A stretch of DNA of 64,000 nucleotides from Pseudomonas brassicacearum subsp. neoaurantiaca (GCF_013608025.1 NZ_VDLV01000037.1:3546-67545), one strand, 5' to 3'. Positions 53,642 through 62,191 are shown, counted from the stretch's first letter. Translations and numbers: made by a program. Notes: a model not told the origin generated them from the sequence alone.

Positions 53642-53757
53642 GATTCTGATCGGCCCCGGATAAATCGATCAGAAAACTAATCGGCGCTGGTCGATAAAAA
53701 CCCTCCTGCTTTCGTGAAAATCCCGCAAAGCCCAGTGCAACAAGGGCTTTGTGGGCA

Positions 53758-53774
53758 TTGGCACGCCTTTCGCT
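53758..53774 (+). promoter_or_regulatory. Sigma54 (-24/-12) promoter of the iron alcohol dehydrogenase operon
   Basis: TTGGCACGCCTTTCGCT, two mismatches from consensus with GG and GC kept, ends 50 bases before the start codon at 53825. Imperfect dyads with TCGATC/GGTCGAT at about 53666-53697 could be the activator's upstream sites. Confidence 0.75.
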
Positions 53775-53824
53775 ATCTCCCGTGGCACGTCTTCCAATAA
53801 AACAACATCAACTGGACGAGCCCG

Positions 53825-54973
53825 ATGAATATCTCCGCATTCAAAATCGCTAACAAATTGATTACCGGACCTGGCGCTGTCGAACAGCTATGCGCAGAGC
53901 TGACGCGCCTCGAGGTCAAGAATCCGCTGATCGTCACAGACGTCATCCTGGTGAATTCCGGCACCGTTGGCCTCGCGCTGGCGCAGCTCGGCGATCGCCC
54001 CTACGGCATTTTCGATCAGGTCAAACCGGAGCCTGAAGTGGCCATCGTTGAAGCGTGCACCCGTGCTTATCACGAGGGCGGCCACGATGGATTGATCGCC
54101 GTGGGTGGCGGCAGCGCCATCGATATCGCCAAGGGCGTCGCGGCGTATGCCGGGCATGCCGGTCCGCTGAGCGAACTGTTCGGTGTCGACCTGGTGAAAC
54201 GCAAAGGCCCAGCGTTGATTGCCATCCCGACGACCGCCGGCACCGGATCGGAAGTGACCAACGTCGCGATTTTTTCCGACAAGCAAGCGCAGTTGAAGAA
54301 GGGCATCGTCAGCGACTACCTGCTGCCCGACGTGGCCTTGGTCAGTCCGGCCATGACGTTGACCTGTCCTCGCAGTGTGACGGCGGCCAGTGGTGTCGAT
54401 GCGCTGGTGCATGCCGTCGAGTCGTATATTTCGGTGAACGCTTCGCCGATCACCGATGCCATCGCCTTGGGCGCGATCAAGCTGATCGCCAAGGCGCTGC
54501 CGAAGGCTTATGCCAATCCAACCAACCTGCGGGCTCGGGAAGACATGGCCACCGCCAGCCTGATGGCCGGCATGGCGTTCGGCAATGCGGGAGTAGGGGC
54601 GGTGCATGCGCTGGCGTACCCGTTGGGCGGACGGTTCAACATTGCCCACGGCGTCAGCAACGCCTTGCTGCTGCCGTACGTGATGGAGTGGAACAAGACC
54701 GCCTGCGTCGAGCGTTTTCGCGACATCGCCGAAGCCATGGGCCTGCGCGTTGCGAACCTGAGCGACAAGGATGCCGCAGATCAGGCTGTCAGGGCCATGG
54801 CCGATCTATGTGCTGCCGTGGACATCCCGTCCGGTCTGCGCAGTTTCAACGTGCCCGAGGATGCCATCCCCGCGATGGCCGAAGAGGCCAGCAAGATCGA
54901 CCGCCTGATGCGCAACAACCCGCGCAAGCTGACCGCCGCCGACATCGAAAAGATCTATCGCGCTGCCTATTGA
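53825..54973 (+). CDS. Iron-containing alcohol dehydrogenase
   Basis: 382 residues of the group III family. NAD motif GGGSAID (94-100); metal ligands Asp192 and His196 (DALVHAVESY), His261 (GAVHALAYPLGG) and His275 (IAHGVSN), with the family spacing of 65 and 14 residues. This is closer to the catabolic FucO/AdhB/1,3-propanediol group than the ErcA-like copy at 553. It is controlled by a sigma54 promoter and followed by a permease gene after 71 bases. It probably oxidises an alcohol imported by that permease; the substrate is open. Confidence 0.9.
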   Translation: MNISAFKIANKLITGPGAVEQLCAELTRLEVKNPLIVTDVILVNSGTVGLALAQLGDRPYGIFDQVKPEPEVAIVEACTRAYHEGGHDGLIAVGGGSAIDIAKGVAAYAGHAGPLSELFGVDLVKRKGPALIAIPTTAGTGSEVTNVAIFSDKQAQLKKGIVSDYLLPDVALVSPAMTLTCPRSVTAASGVDALVHAVESYISVNASPITDAIALGAIKLIAKALPKAYANPTNLRAREDMATASLMAGMAFGNAGVGAVHALAYPLGGRFNIAHGVSNALLLPYVMEWNKTACVERFRDIAEAMGLRVANLSDKDAADQAVRAMADLCAAVDIPSGLRSFNVPEDAIPAMAEEASKIDRLMRNNPRKLTAADIEKIYRAAY

Positions 54974-55044
54974 TTCCCGTCATTCACGACCCCGGTATTA
55001 CCGGAGCGTGCGCCCGTACAAAACCAATAAAACAGGTGAACTCC

Positions 55045-56487
55045 ATGTCTGACACTCCCGCGCAACGGAGCGAAAGCCCTTACATCCCGCTGGGTCCTTT
55101 CAAGGTCCGGCTACCCTTTATCCACTACAAGATCGAGCTTCCAGACTATCTCCAGGGCTTGCTGATGTGCGCCGTGGACTTGGCGGCCATTCCGCTGATG
55201 ACCGAACTGTTGGGCATGCCCTTTGAGGTCGCGCTCGCCGTCGTGATGCTCAATGGCTTGCTGTACCTCGCGCACCATTTGCTCGGCGATCCCACCGTGC
55301 CGGGCTGGATCACCCCGGCGGTACCGCTGTTGATGGCCTACTGCGCGCAATTCCCGATGGGCCCGGAGCGTGTCCACGCGCTGATTGCCTTCCAGTTGAT
55401 GCTGGGGATTTTCTCAATCGCCCTCGGGGCGACCGGCATGGCGAAGAAAGTGGTGGAATATGTGCCCTCGGCGATCAAATCGGGAATTATCGTCGGCGCC
55501 GGCTTGAGTGCGGTGATCGCAGTATTCCAAGTCGGGGGTAAGTTCAATGTGCTGCCCTGGACGATTTCCATTACGGTCGGTATCGCCTTCTATTTGATCT
55601 TTTCCCAACATTTCAACGTGCTCAAGCAGCGCAACCGTTTCTGGTGGAACTTCGCCAAGCTCGGCATCTTGCCGATCGTGCTGTTGGCCGTGGTGATCGC
55701 CCCGTTGTTCGGTGAAGCGCCATGGCCAACCCTCCAATGGGGCATCAGCCAGCCGGATTTTGCCGGCCTGTTGAACAACTACACGGTGTTCGGCCTGGGC
55801 ATGCCGCCGCTGTCGATGTTCATCTCCGCGCTGCCGACCATGCTGGCGGCCTACATCATCGTTTTCGGCGATGTCCTCAGCGCGAAATCACTCCTCGACG
55901 AAGCTGAAACCGTCCGCACCGACGAAGTCGTCGACTACAACGCCGACCGCGCCCACCTGATCTTCGGTGCACGCAACGCATTCATGAGCATCTTCGGCCC
56001 GGATGTCGCCATGTGCGGCCCGAAATGGGCGGCGATGCTGGTGGTGGTGATCGAGCGCTTCAAGGGCGGGCCGAAGGCGATGAAGTCGATCATCGGCGGT
56101 GTCGGATCGTTCCGCTGGGGGACCAATAGCGGCCTCCTTTTACTGCCGGTTGTCACATTGGTCCAGCCGATTCTCGGCGTTGCCCTGTCGCTGACGTTGC
56201 TGATCCAGGGTTACGTGAGCGTACGCCTGGGAATACTTGAAGCCAGAAGCCAGCGCGACCTGGGCATTGCCGGTGTGATCGGCGCGGTACTGGCGATCAA
56301 AGGCGCGAGCTGGGCATTTGGGGTTGGCGTTGTGTTGTGCCTGCTGATCTATGGCAGGAATTTCTTCAAGGGGGAGGTGGATGGGACGTTTGCCAAGGAT
56401 TTGAAGGCGGCGGATACCAGGCCGGGCAGGGATGTCGAGCTGGTTACAGCGAAGAAGCGGGTAGTGGGGGAGGCTATGGCTGATTGA
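55045..56487 (+). CDS. Polytopic permease (NCS2/solute carrier 23-like)
   Basis: 480 residues from ATG 55045 (MSDTPAQRSESPYIPLGPFK); the open frame extends far upstream inside the dehydrogenase gene but that part is a shadow. About 12 hydrophobic segments are seen (LAAIPLMTELLGMPFEVALA; ALIAFQLMLGIFSIALGATG; GIIVGAGLSAVIAVFQVGG; LPTMLAAYIIVFGDVLSAKS). It has a broad resemblance to NCS2-type permeases, but no clear purine/uracil motif. Genetic linkage to an alcohol dehydrogenase with a sigma54 promoter suggests an alcohol- or acid-like cargo. Confidence 0.7.
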   Translation: MSDTPAQRSESPYIPLGPFKVRLPFIHYKIELPDYLQGLLMCAVDLAAIPLMTELLGMPFEVALAVVMLNGLLYLAHHLLGDPTVPGWITPAVPLLMAYCAQFPMGPERVHALIAFQLMLGIFSIALGATGMAKKVVEYVPSAIKSGIIVGAGLSAVIAVFQVGGKFNVLPWTISITVGIAFYLIFSQHFNVLKQRNRFWWNFAKLGILPIVLLAVVIAPLFGEAPWPTLQWGISQPDFAGLLNNYTVFGLGMPPLSMFISALPTMLAAYIIVFGDVLSAKSLLDEAETVRTDEVVDYNADRAHLIFGARNAFMSIFGPDVAMCGPKWAAMLVVVIERFKGGPKAMKSIIGGVGSFRWGTNSGLLLLPVVTLVQPILGVALSLTLLIQGYVSVRLGILEARSQRDLGIAGVIGAVLAIKGASWAFGVGVVLCLLIYGRNFFKGEVDGTFAKDLKAADTRPGRDVELVTAKKRVVGEAMAD

Positions 56488-56572
56488 TCGGGCTTGTATG
56501 CCCTGAACGGTATGGACGCAAGGCGCATTTGTCGTGCGCTTTGATAATCACGGAAACTAAAAAGGAAGACTC

Positions 56573-57529
56573 ATGACCACTGCAGTTCCCACGATGGATG
56601 AATTACTGAAGGACGCGCCTTCTAACTGGGGCAAATGGGGAGCGGAAGACGAAGTTGGCTCGCTGAATTACCTGACGGCGCCAGAAGTCATGCGCGGTGT
56701 TGCGCACATCAAGACGGGAAGGGTGTTTACCTTGCAGCGTATGATCGGGAATCCTGCTGGCGATCCGGTTTGGCCAGGCCGTACCCCGGCAGAACGCACC
56801 ATGATTCTCGATGAGTCGAGTTGGGACGATAATCATGGCCCTTGTTACCCCGGCGGTTTGCATTACGCGGATGACAAGATCGATGCATTCCTGCAAGGGT
56901 CCACCCAATATGATGCGCTCGGTCATCTCTGGTACGGCGGAAAAATATGGAACGGCTACGACGCGCGGACAACCGTGGGCGGCCTCGACAAGGCCAGTGT
57001 CGCGCCGATCGGTGAGCGAGGCGTTGTCGGCCGCGGTGTTTTGCTGGACATGGCAAGGCATCGTGGCAAACGCATGCTCGACAAAGGTGAAACATTCACC
57101 CATATCGATCTTGAGGCTTGCGCAAAGGCTCAGGGCCATACGATCGAGCCCCACGACATCCTGATTATCAGGACTAATTTCCTTCAGGCTTTCTATGAAC
57201 AGGGCGAGGCGTTTTACGACGGATTCTGCGAGCCGGGTCTCACATATTCGGAGGAACTTGTCCAATGGTTCCACGACAAGGAAATTCCAAACCTTGTCAC
57301 CGATACCATCGCCAACGAAGTCACGACCGACCCGGTATCAGGTGTGGCGCTGCCTCTGCATTGTGCGTTGATGCGTAATCTTGGTATCGCCTTTACCGAG
57401 ATTTGTGACTTGGAAAAGCTGGCTGAAAGTTGTGCCGAAGACGGGCAGTACGCATTTCTCTATGTGGCTGCACCGCTTAAGGTGCATCGCGCCACCGGAT
57501 CACCGGTCAATCCGGTGGTGATTAAATAA
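56573..57529 (+). CDS. Cyclase family protein (PF04199, kynurenine formamidase-like)
   Basis: 318 residues with AAAAAGGAAG upstream. The metal-binding motif of the family (HxGTHxDxPxH) appears here as QGSTQYDALGH (108-118), keeping Asp and the final His while the first His and Thr-His are replaced by Gly-Ser-Thr-Gln; this form is common in the longer branch of the family. Further conserved parts are WGAEDEVGSLNYLT and VGRGVLLDMARHRGK. The branch hydrolyses amides or cyclic compounds of unknown identity. It lies between the permease gene and a tautomerase/DsbA/SDR set. Confidence 0.82.
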   Translation: MTTAVPTMDELLKDAPSNWGKWGAEDEVGSLNYLTAPEVMRGVAHIKTGRVFTLQRMIGNPAGDPVWPGRTPAERTMILDESSWDDNHGPCYPGGLHYADDKIDAFLQGSTQYDALGHLWYGGKIWNGYDARTTVGGLDKASVAPIGERGVVGRGVLLDMARHRGKRMLDKGETFTHIDLEACAKAQGHTIEPHDILIIRTNFLQAFYEQGEAFYDGFCEPGLTYSEELVQWFHDKEIPNLVTDTIANEVTTDPVSGVALPLHCALMRNLGIAFTEICDLEKLAESCAEDGQYAFLYVAAPLKVHRATGSPVNPVVIK

Positions 57530-57992
57530 TCTTTGTGTGCTGGGGCAGGTTTGGTCCTGCCTCAGTGTGCTTTGAGCGGCAGGGGATCTGTCTCATATGC
57601 AGAATGCTGCTAGACGTAGCTCGACTGAATCGCGTCTCCATCCGGCCAATGGTGCCGGAAATTCGTGGGACTGCAGTTGAACGAACAAACATTGTCTCAG
57701 CGCCTGGTCGCCCGGCAGGCTGGGTGCATTACAGAGCTGCTGGTTTGAGCCGGGTCTAGAGTTGGTGGGAAAGTCGCCGAGCACCGATGAGGCCAGGCGA
57801 AGACGGGCGAGGAAGGTCCTAGGTTTGCGCTCGACTTTGCGGGTGTGTTTATACGTTATCCCCGGATGCATTTATTACGCCGCGTCACAAATGATGTTCC
57901 CGTCCCTGTATTTATTCATTCAAGACAACATTCTAAAGTCCACTCCACTTGCCGCCTATCACTTCGATGGGTGACGGATTGGAGACTTTTGC
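57530..57992. other. Intergenic region without a supported gene
   Basis: 463 bases. Short open frames on both strands (for example 57535-57759 plus and 57593-57871 minus) have no recognisable motif, no good ribosome binding site and no family-like sequence. The last 150 bases are AT-richer and probably hold the promoter of the tautomerase gene (TTGGAG site at about 57979). It could be the scar of a lost gene. Confidence 0.5.
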
Positions 57993-58208
57993 ATGCCTTT
58001 CATCAGCGTTCGTATAACCCGCGATGGCGTTACCAAGGAACAGAAAGCTCAGGTAATCGCCGAAATCACCCAGACCATGCAGACCGTCCTCAACAAGGAC
58101 CCGCATCTCACTCATATCCTGATCGAGGAAGTGGATACCGATAACTGGGGCTATGCTGGCATCACCACCACCGAGTACCGCAAAGATCTGGCGGAATCTA
58201 AATCGTGA
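57993..58208 (+). CDS. 4-oxalocrotonate tautomerase family protein
   Basis: 71 residues. It starts Met-Pro (MPFISVRITRDGVTKEQKAQ), so after Met removal Pro1 is the catalytic base, as in 4-OT, and Arg residues at about 8 and 10 are available. The C-terminal part (HILIEEVDTDNWGYAGITTT) fits the PptA-like branch. The family converts enol to keto forms in ring-cleavage pathways. Its TGA overlaps the GTG start of the next gene by GTGA, so the two are co-translated. Confidence 0.88.
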   Translation: MPFISVRITRDGVTKEQKAQVIAEITQTMQTVLNKDPHLTHILIEEVDTDNWGYAGITTTEYRKDLAESKS

Positions 58209-58861
58209 CTCAGCCCGTCAAAATCGACTTTGTGTCGGATGTCGTGTGCCCGTGGTGCGCGCTTGGAGCCACAGCGCTGGAGCAGGCCATAGCGAATCTC
58301 GCTGGCGAAGTCGCCGTCGAGCTGACGTTCAAACCCTTCGAATTGAACCCGGATATGCCGGTCGAGGGCGAGCACGCAGTCAAGCACATGATGCGCAAAT
58401 ATGGTCGCAGTGCTGAAGAGGTAGCCTCTCGCAATGAAATGATGATCGCCCGTGGCGAGGCCATCGGCTTTCATTTCGATCTGGAAAAACGCAGTCATTT
58501 CTACAACACCTTCGACGCCCATCGCCTTCTGTTTTGGGCGGTAAAGGAAGGTCGCCAGATCGAGCTGAAGGAAATCCTGCTCAAGGCGTATTTCACCGAC
58601 GGCCACAACCCCAGCAACCACGAAACCCTAGTACGTCTGGCCGGTGAAGCAGGACTTTCCACCACCCGCGCTCGCGAGGTGTTGGCAACTGGGATGTTCG
58701 CCATCGAAGTCCGTGAGCTCGAGAGCTTCTATCGCGAGGGCGGGATCAATTCGATCCCGGCCATGGTGCTGAACGGTCGTCAGTTGGTGGCTGGATCACA
58801 GTCAGTTGAACAGTACGAAGAAGCCCTACGGCAGATGGCGCGAGAGCCGGCTACTGCCTGA
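58205..58861 (+). CDS. DsbA family oxidoreductase (FrnE/2-hydroxychromene-2-carboxylate isomerase-like)
   Basis: 218 residues from GTG 58205. The thioredoxin-type CPWC motif (Cys15/Cys18 in VVCPWCALGA) is followed by FELNPDMPVEGE, typical of the FrnE branch of cytoplasmic DsbA-like proteins, and by a conserved NSIPAMVLNGRQLVAGSQSV near the end. No signal peptide. The neighbours (tautomerase, SDR) suggest a metabolic role, perhaps isomerisation or dehalogenation of an aromatic intermediate, rather than protein folding; that is inference. Confidence 0.87.
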   Translation: MTQPVKIDFVSDVVCPWCALGATALEQAIANLAGEVAVELTFKPFELNPDMPVEGEHAVKHMMRKYGRSAEEVASRNEMMIARGEAIGFHFDLEKRSHFYNTFDAHRLLFWAVKEGRQIELKEILLKAYFTDGHNPSNHETLVRLAGEAGLSTTRAREVLATGMFAIEVRELESFYREGGINSIPAMVLNGRQLVAGSQSVEQYEEALRQMAREPATA

Positions 58862-58912
58862 TCGCTTAGCTTATTCACTTAATTCGCATTCATTAATTAT
58901 CAGGAAATTATC

Positions 58913-59626
58913 ATGAGCAATTCAAAAAAAGTCGTTGTGGTGACTGGCGCATCCCAAGGTCTGGGCGCAGGCATCGTCGCGGGTTTCCGCAAACTGGGTT
59001 ACCAGGTCATCGCGACGTCGCGTTCGATCAAGCCATCCACCGATCCGGACATCCTGACGGTAGTCGGTGACATTGCTGATCCGGCCACTGCCGAGCGCAT
59101 CATCCGGGAAGGCGTGGCTCGCTTCGGCCGCATCGACACCTTGGTGAACAACGCCGGGATCTTCCTGGCTAAGCCTTTCACCCAATTCACCGGTGAAGAA
59201 TATGCTAACAACGTTGCCACTAACATGGGCAGCTTCTTCTATATGTCGCAGCAGGCCATCGCCCAGATGGAAAAACAAGGCCAAGGTGGTCATGTGGTCA
59301 GCATCACCACCACGCTGGCCGACCACGCCATCGATGGCGTACCTTCAGTACTGGCATCGCTGACCAAGGGCGGCATGAACGCAGCCACCAAATCCCTGGC
59401 AATCGAATATGCCAAGCGTGGCATCCGCGTCAACGCCGTATCCCCAGGCATCATCAAGACCCCGATGCATGGTGAAGAAACCCACGCAGCTCTGGGCAGC
59501 CTGCACCCAGTCGGCCACATGGGCGAAATCGCCGACATCGTCGGGGCCGTTCTGTACCTGGACAGCGCCGCGTTCGTGACCGGGGAAATCCTGCACGTCG
59601 ACGGCGGCCAGAGCGCCGGTCACTGA
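58913..59626 (+). CDS. SDR family protein without the canonical catalytic Tyr
   Basis: 237 residues. The cofactor site TGASQGLG and NNAGIF are intact and the C-terminus ends FVTGEILHVDGG. The usual Ser...Tyr-xxx-Lys triad is changed: the serine segment reads VSITTTLADHA, and the lysine (152, in LASLTKGGMNAATKS) has Ala, not Tyr, four residues before. This occurs in a recurring SDR subgroup, so it may use another base or have a non-catalytic or isomerase role. It follows the DsbA-like gene by 51 bases and ends before a strong terminator, closing the three-gene unit. Confidence 0.87.
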   Translation: MSNSKKVVVVTGASQGLGAGIVAGFRKLGYQVIATSRSIKPSTDPDILTVVGDIADPATAERIIREGVARFGRIDTLVNNAGIFLAKPFTQFTGEEYANNVATNMGSFFYMSQQAIAQMEKQGQGGHVVSITTTLADHAIDGVPSVLASLTKGGMNAATKSLAIEYAKRGIRVNAVSPGIIKTPMHGEETHAALGSLHPVGHMGEIADIVGAVLYLDSAAFVTGEILHVDGGQSAGH

Positions 59627-59714
59627 TAACGGAAGTTCACTAGACCGTACAACGCGGGCGACGGTTGGAAGCGATTCATTTGAACCGGATCCCCCGATGT
59701 TGCTTGCACATCAT

Positions 59715-59750
59715 GCCCACTGCCTGATGACTCGGGCAGTGGGCTTTCAT
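59715..59750 (+). terminator. Intrinsic terminator of the tautomerase-DsbA-SDR unit
   Basis: GCCCACTGCC (59715-59724) pairs perfectly with GGCAGTGGGC (59735-59744) and is followed by TTTCAT. The stem has ten base pairs. Confidence 0.85.
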
Positions 59751-59994
59751 ATGGAATGATTGAGATCGTGAAAGGGATTCGTTTTTAACTCTGAAGGATT
59801 GGCGGCCAGGAGCAGTTGGAAGCTCGAAAGCTTAGGAGGTAGGGCGCGTAGGTCATTGATTCAATCTGATTCTGGTAATTCGTGGCAAATTCGGATTTTA
59901 GGATGCAAGCGACAACACAGGTGGGGCAAGCGCATAAACATCCCGTTTAACATAATATACATTATGCGTACATTCGTGTTTAGGATTGTGCGCC

Positions 59995-60153
59995 ATGACA
60001 GGAAGCTTTTCAGCATACGCACGGCAGCTTTCAAGCTCCGGCGCTTCGGTTGCTTCCTACGGTAAAGACATTCTGAAGAACGGCGTCTCCGCCCTGGGTA
60101 TCTGCGTATTGAAGATCCCACGACTACAACGGCTCCGCCGTTTGAATAAGTGA
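59995..60153 (+). CDS. Possible small ORF of unknown function
   Basis: A 52-codon frame (MTGSFSAYARQLSSSGASVA, later SYGKDILKNGVSALG) preceded by an AT-rich dyad CATAAT-ATAC-ATTATG at 59951-59966. It overlaps the end of the convergent TetR gene by 30 bases and lacks a clear ribosome binding site. It might be the beginning of a truncated gene. The rest of 59751-59994 is AT-rich and shows nothing else. Low confidence. Confidence 0.25.
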   Translation: MTGSFSAYARQLSSSGASVASYGKDILKNGVSALGICVLKIPRLQRLRRLNK

Positions 60154-60720
60154 ATTGAGCACGAGCTTGATTTCCGCGGCCGGATCTTTATGCCCCTGCA
60201 ATATCAGGCCTTCCGACAGCGCCGTGAATGTTCGCGCCAATGCTGCGTAAGGCAACGGAGGCTTCTTGCCGGCGTGATTGAAAATGATCGTGATCAGTTT
60301 CCCCAACGCCTCGCTGTTTTCTTCATGCAGGTCGTAGTAATGCTTCGCGAATTCTTCGTCACGCAAAGCGATCAACTGCATTTCGGCGTCGAGGATGGCG
60401 CAGTTGGTGTTGTTTTTAAGCGTGTCGATGTAAGCATTGAGCCCCTGGGTCAGTTGCTCTGCGGTGTAGCCTGCCGCCAAGGTGCTGCCCAAGCGGTCTA
60501 TCTCGACTCTCTTGAAGCGCTGGGTAAGTTGAAGCAGTAGTTCAGACTTGCTTGAAAAGTTTGAAAAGAATGCGCCTTTCGAATAGCCGGCCTCTTCGGA
60601 AATTGTATTCACGCTGGCCGCATGAAAGCCTTTCTTGATCATCAGATCAGTCGCAGTATCGAATAACTTATCTCTTGTAACTTGCTGACTTTCCTCTCGC
60701 CCCAATCTCTTCTTGATCAC
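60124..60720 (-). CDS. TetR family regulator
   Basis: 198 residues from GTG 60720, chosen because AAAGGAG lies 8 bases before it and the length is typical; an ATG at 60831 adds 37 residues that do not resemble the family. N-terminal HTH: LFDTATDLMIKKGFHAASVNTISEEAGYSKGAFFSNFSSKSEL. The C-terminal ligand domain is unremarkable. GC content is visibly lower than in the rest of the window. It is divergent from the epimerase-ligase-HAD operon; a palindrome at 60784 and an inverted repeat at 61121 share a nine-base core and may be its operators. Confidence 0.9.
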   Translation of the reverse strand: MIKKRLGREESQQVTRDKLFDTATDLMIKKGFHAASVNTISEEAGYSKGAFFSNFSSKSELLLQLTQRFKRVEIDRLGSTLAAGYTAEQLTQGLNAYIDTLKNNTNCAILDAEMQLIALRDEEFAKHYYDLHEENSEALGKLITIIFNHAGKKPPLPYAALARTFTALSEGLILQGHKDPAAEIKLVLNSLIQTAEPL

Positions 60721-60783
60721 GCCCTCGGCTCCTTTGGCCCGATATATATTTGTAACTAGATGAAACGAATCAACGATCCAGCT

Positions 60784-60802
60784 AGAAAAACAGGTGTTTT
60801 CT
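60784..60802. promoter_or_regulatory. Palindrome upstream of the TetR gene (candidate operator)
   Basis: AGAAAAACAGGTGTTTTCT: arms AGAAA(A)ACA and TGTTTTCT around GG, one base short of perfect symmetry, 64 bases before the GTG start. Its core AACAGGTGT recurs in reverse orientation at 61119-61127. Confidence 0.55.
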
Positions 60803-60839
60803 ACCTTACCACCCACCTTGGCTGTTTGCATTTAAAGTT

Positions 60840-61120
60840 TTGGAAGCGGCATCTAATGAGGAGGTATTTCAGGCTGTAGCGGACCTCCGCAGGAAGACAA
60901 CTTTCGCCGAAATTCCAGAGGCGGGCGCTGTCATGCACCCTTCCCGCTCAGCGCTAAAAATCGCCGGAACGCCTGAAAAATGGCGTCATTCGCATGACGA
61001 AAATGGTGAGACTCGCCGTCTCAGGCCCGAGCTAGACACCTCGACTTTGGTCTGTTCGCTAAATACCGCTTGATTTTCAGATACCGAATGGTTTTTACTT
61101 GCGCCGTTGGATTGTCCGAC
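60840..61120. other. Intergenic region between the TetR and epimerase genes
   Basis: A 77-codon open frame at 60840-61073 lacks a start region, family resemblance and a ribosome binding site, so no gene is called. Most of the space probably belongs to the divergent promoters. Confidence 0.5.
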
Positions 61121-61152
61121 ACCTGTTCAGCGCTAACCCTGCCCGAACAGGT
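61121..61152. promoter_or_regulatory. 8-bp inverted repeat before the epimerase gene (candidate operator)
   Basis: ACCTGTTC (61121-61128) and GAACAGGT (61145-61152), exact reverse complements with a 16-base spacer. The right arm ends 22 bases before the start codon. Both arms carry the ACCTGTT/AACAGGT core found in the palindrome at 60784, so the divergent TetR protein is the likely binder. Confidence 0.6.
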
Positions 61153-61174
61153 ACCTCAAAGGAGCTGGATTTTA

Positions 61175-62191
61175 ATGGAATATGCCTTTGTTACAGGCGC
61201 TACAGGCCTGCTTGGGAATAACGTCGTCCATGCGCTTTTAAAACGAAACATCAAGGTAAAGGCCTTGGTACGCTCCGTTGAAAAAGCCAGGAAGCAATTC
61301 GGCGATCTGCCTGTTGAATTGGTTGAAGGCGATATGCTCAATGTTGGCGCGTTCAGTCATGCACTTGAAGGTTGCGACGTCTTGTTTCATACCGCCGCGT
61401 ATTTCCGTGACAGTTATAAAGGCGGAAAACACTGGCAGAAGTTATATGACACTAATGTGACCGGCACCGAGCGCTTGCTGCAGGCCGCTTATGCCGCTGG
61501 GATTCGCCGGGCCGTCCACACCTCGTCCATCGCTGTCCTGAAGGGCAACAGGGATCAAGTGATCGACGAAACAATGTCCCGCGATGAAGCGGAAGCTGAC
61601 GATTACTACCTGAGCAAGATCCTGTCTGAACAGAAGGTCCAGGAGTTCTTGTCGTTGCATCCGGACATGTTTGTCGCAATGGTGTTGCCTGGCTGGATGT
61701 TTGGCCCTGGCGATATCGGCCCCACTTCGTCAGGTCAGTTCTTGCTGGATTTTGTCGGACAAAAGTTGCCAGGCGTTCTTCCAGGCAGTTTTTCGGTGGT
61801 GGATGCCCGGGACGTGGCGGAACATCAAATCGCGGCGATTACCCGCGGCCGATCGGGTGAGCGTTATCTGGCCGCCGGCAATCATATGGACATGAAGAGT
61901 ATTTTCCGGGCACTGTCCAGCGTCAGCGGCGTACAAGCACCGGAACGCCCTGTTCCGTTATTCATGCTACGGCTCATTGCCTTTGTGTATGAGTGTTATT
62001 ACCGCGTCACGAAAAAGCCTGTGCTTATCAGTACTTCCACGGTCAAGCTCATTGAACAAGAACAGGGAAGAACGCACTTCAGTCACAGCAAGAGTTCCAG
62101 CGAACTGAAATGTGCATTCCGTCCCGTCACGGAAACACTGACCGATACGTTGGAATGGTATCGGAAGAACAATTACTTGCGCGTTAGTTGA
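61175..62191 (+). CDS. NAD(P)-dependent epimerase/dehydratase (dihydroflavonol reductase-like)
   Basis: 338 residues from ATG 61175, with AAAGGAG upstream; the frame is open to 61070 but the start fits. Extended SDR: Rossmann motif VTGATGLLG (6-14), HTAAYFRDSY, Ser in HTSSIAVL (117/118) and Tyr144/Lys148 in YYLSK. It resembles dihydroflavonol 4-reductase, HpnA-like and OleD-like reductases acting on lipid-like or beta-keto substrates. It precedes a divergent adenylate-forming gene and an HAD-IB phosphatase gene, an arrangement suggesting synthesis of a small lipid- or polyketide-like product. Confidence 0.82.
   Translation: MEYAFVTGATGLLGNNVVHALLKRNIKVKALVRSVEKARKQFGDLPVELVEGDMLNVGAFSHALEGCDVLFHTAAYFRDSYKGGKHWQKLYDTNVTGTERLLQAAYAAGIRRAVHTSSIAVLKGNRDQVIDETMSRDEAEADDYYLSKILSEQKVQEFLSLHPDMFVAMVLPGWMFGPGDIGPTSSGQFLLDFVGQKLPGVLPGSFSVVDARDVAEHQIAAITRGRSGERYLAAGNHMDMKSIFRALSSVSGVQAPERPVPLFMLRLIAFVYECYYRVTKKPVLISTSTVKLIEQEQGRTHFSHSKSSSELKCAFRPVTETLTDTLEWYRKNNYLRVS

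Noticed and set aside
54055..55044. Upstream extension of the permease frame
   Set aside because: It overlaps the iron alcohol dehydrogenase gene completely; the permease begins at ATG 55045.
57593..57871. 92-codon minus-strand frame in the 57.5 kb gap
   Set aside because: No recognisable motif, ribosome binding site or neighbour; it may be remnant sequence but cannot be supported as a gene.
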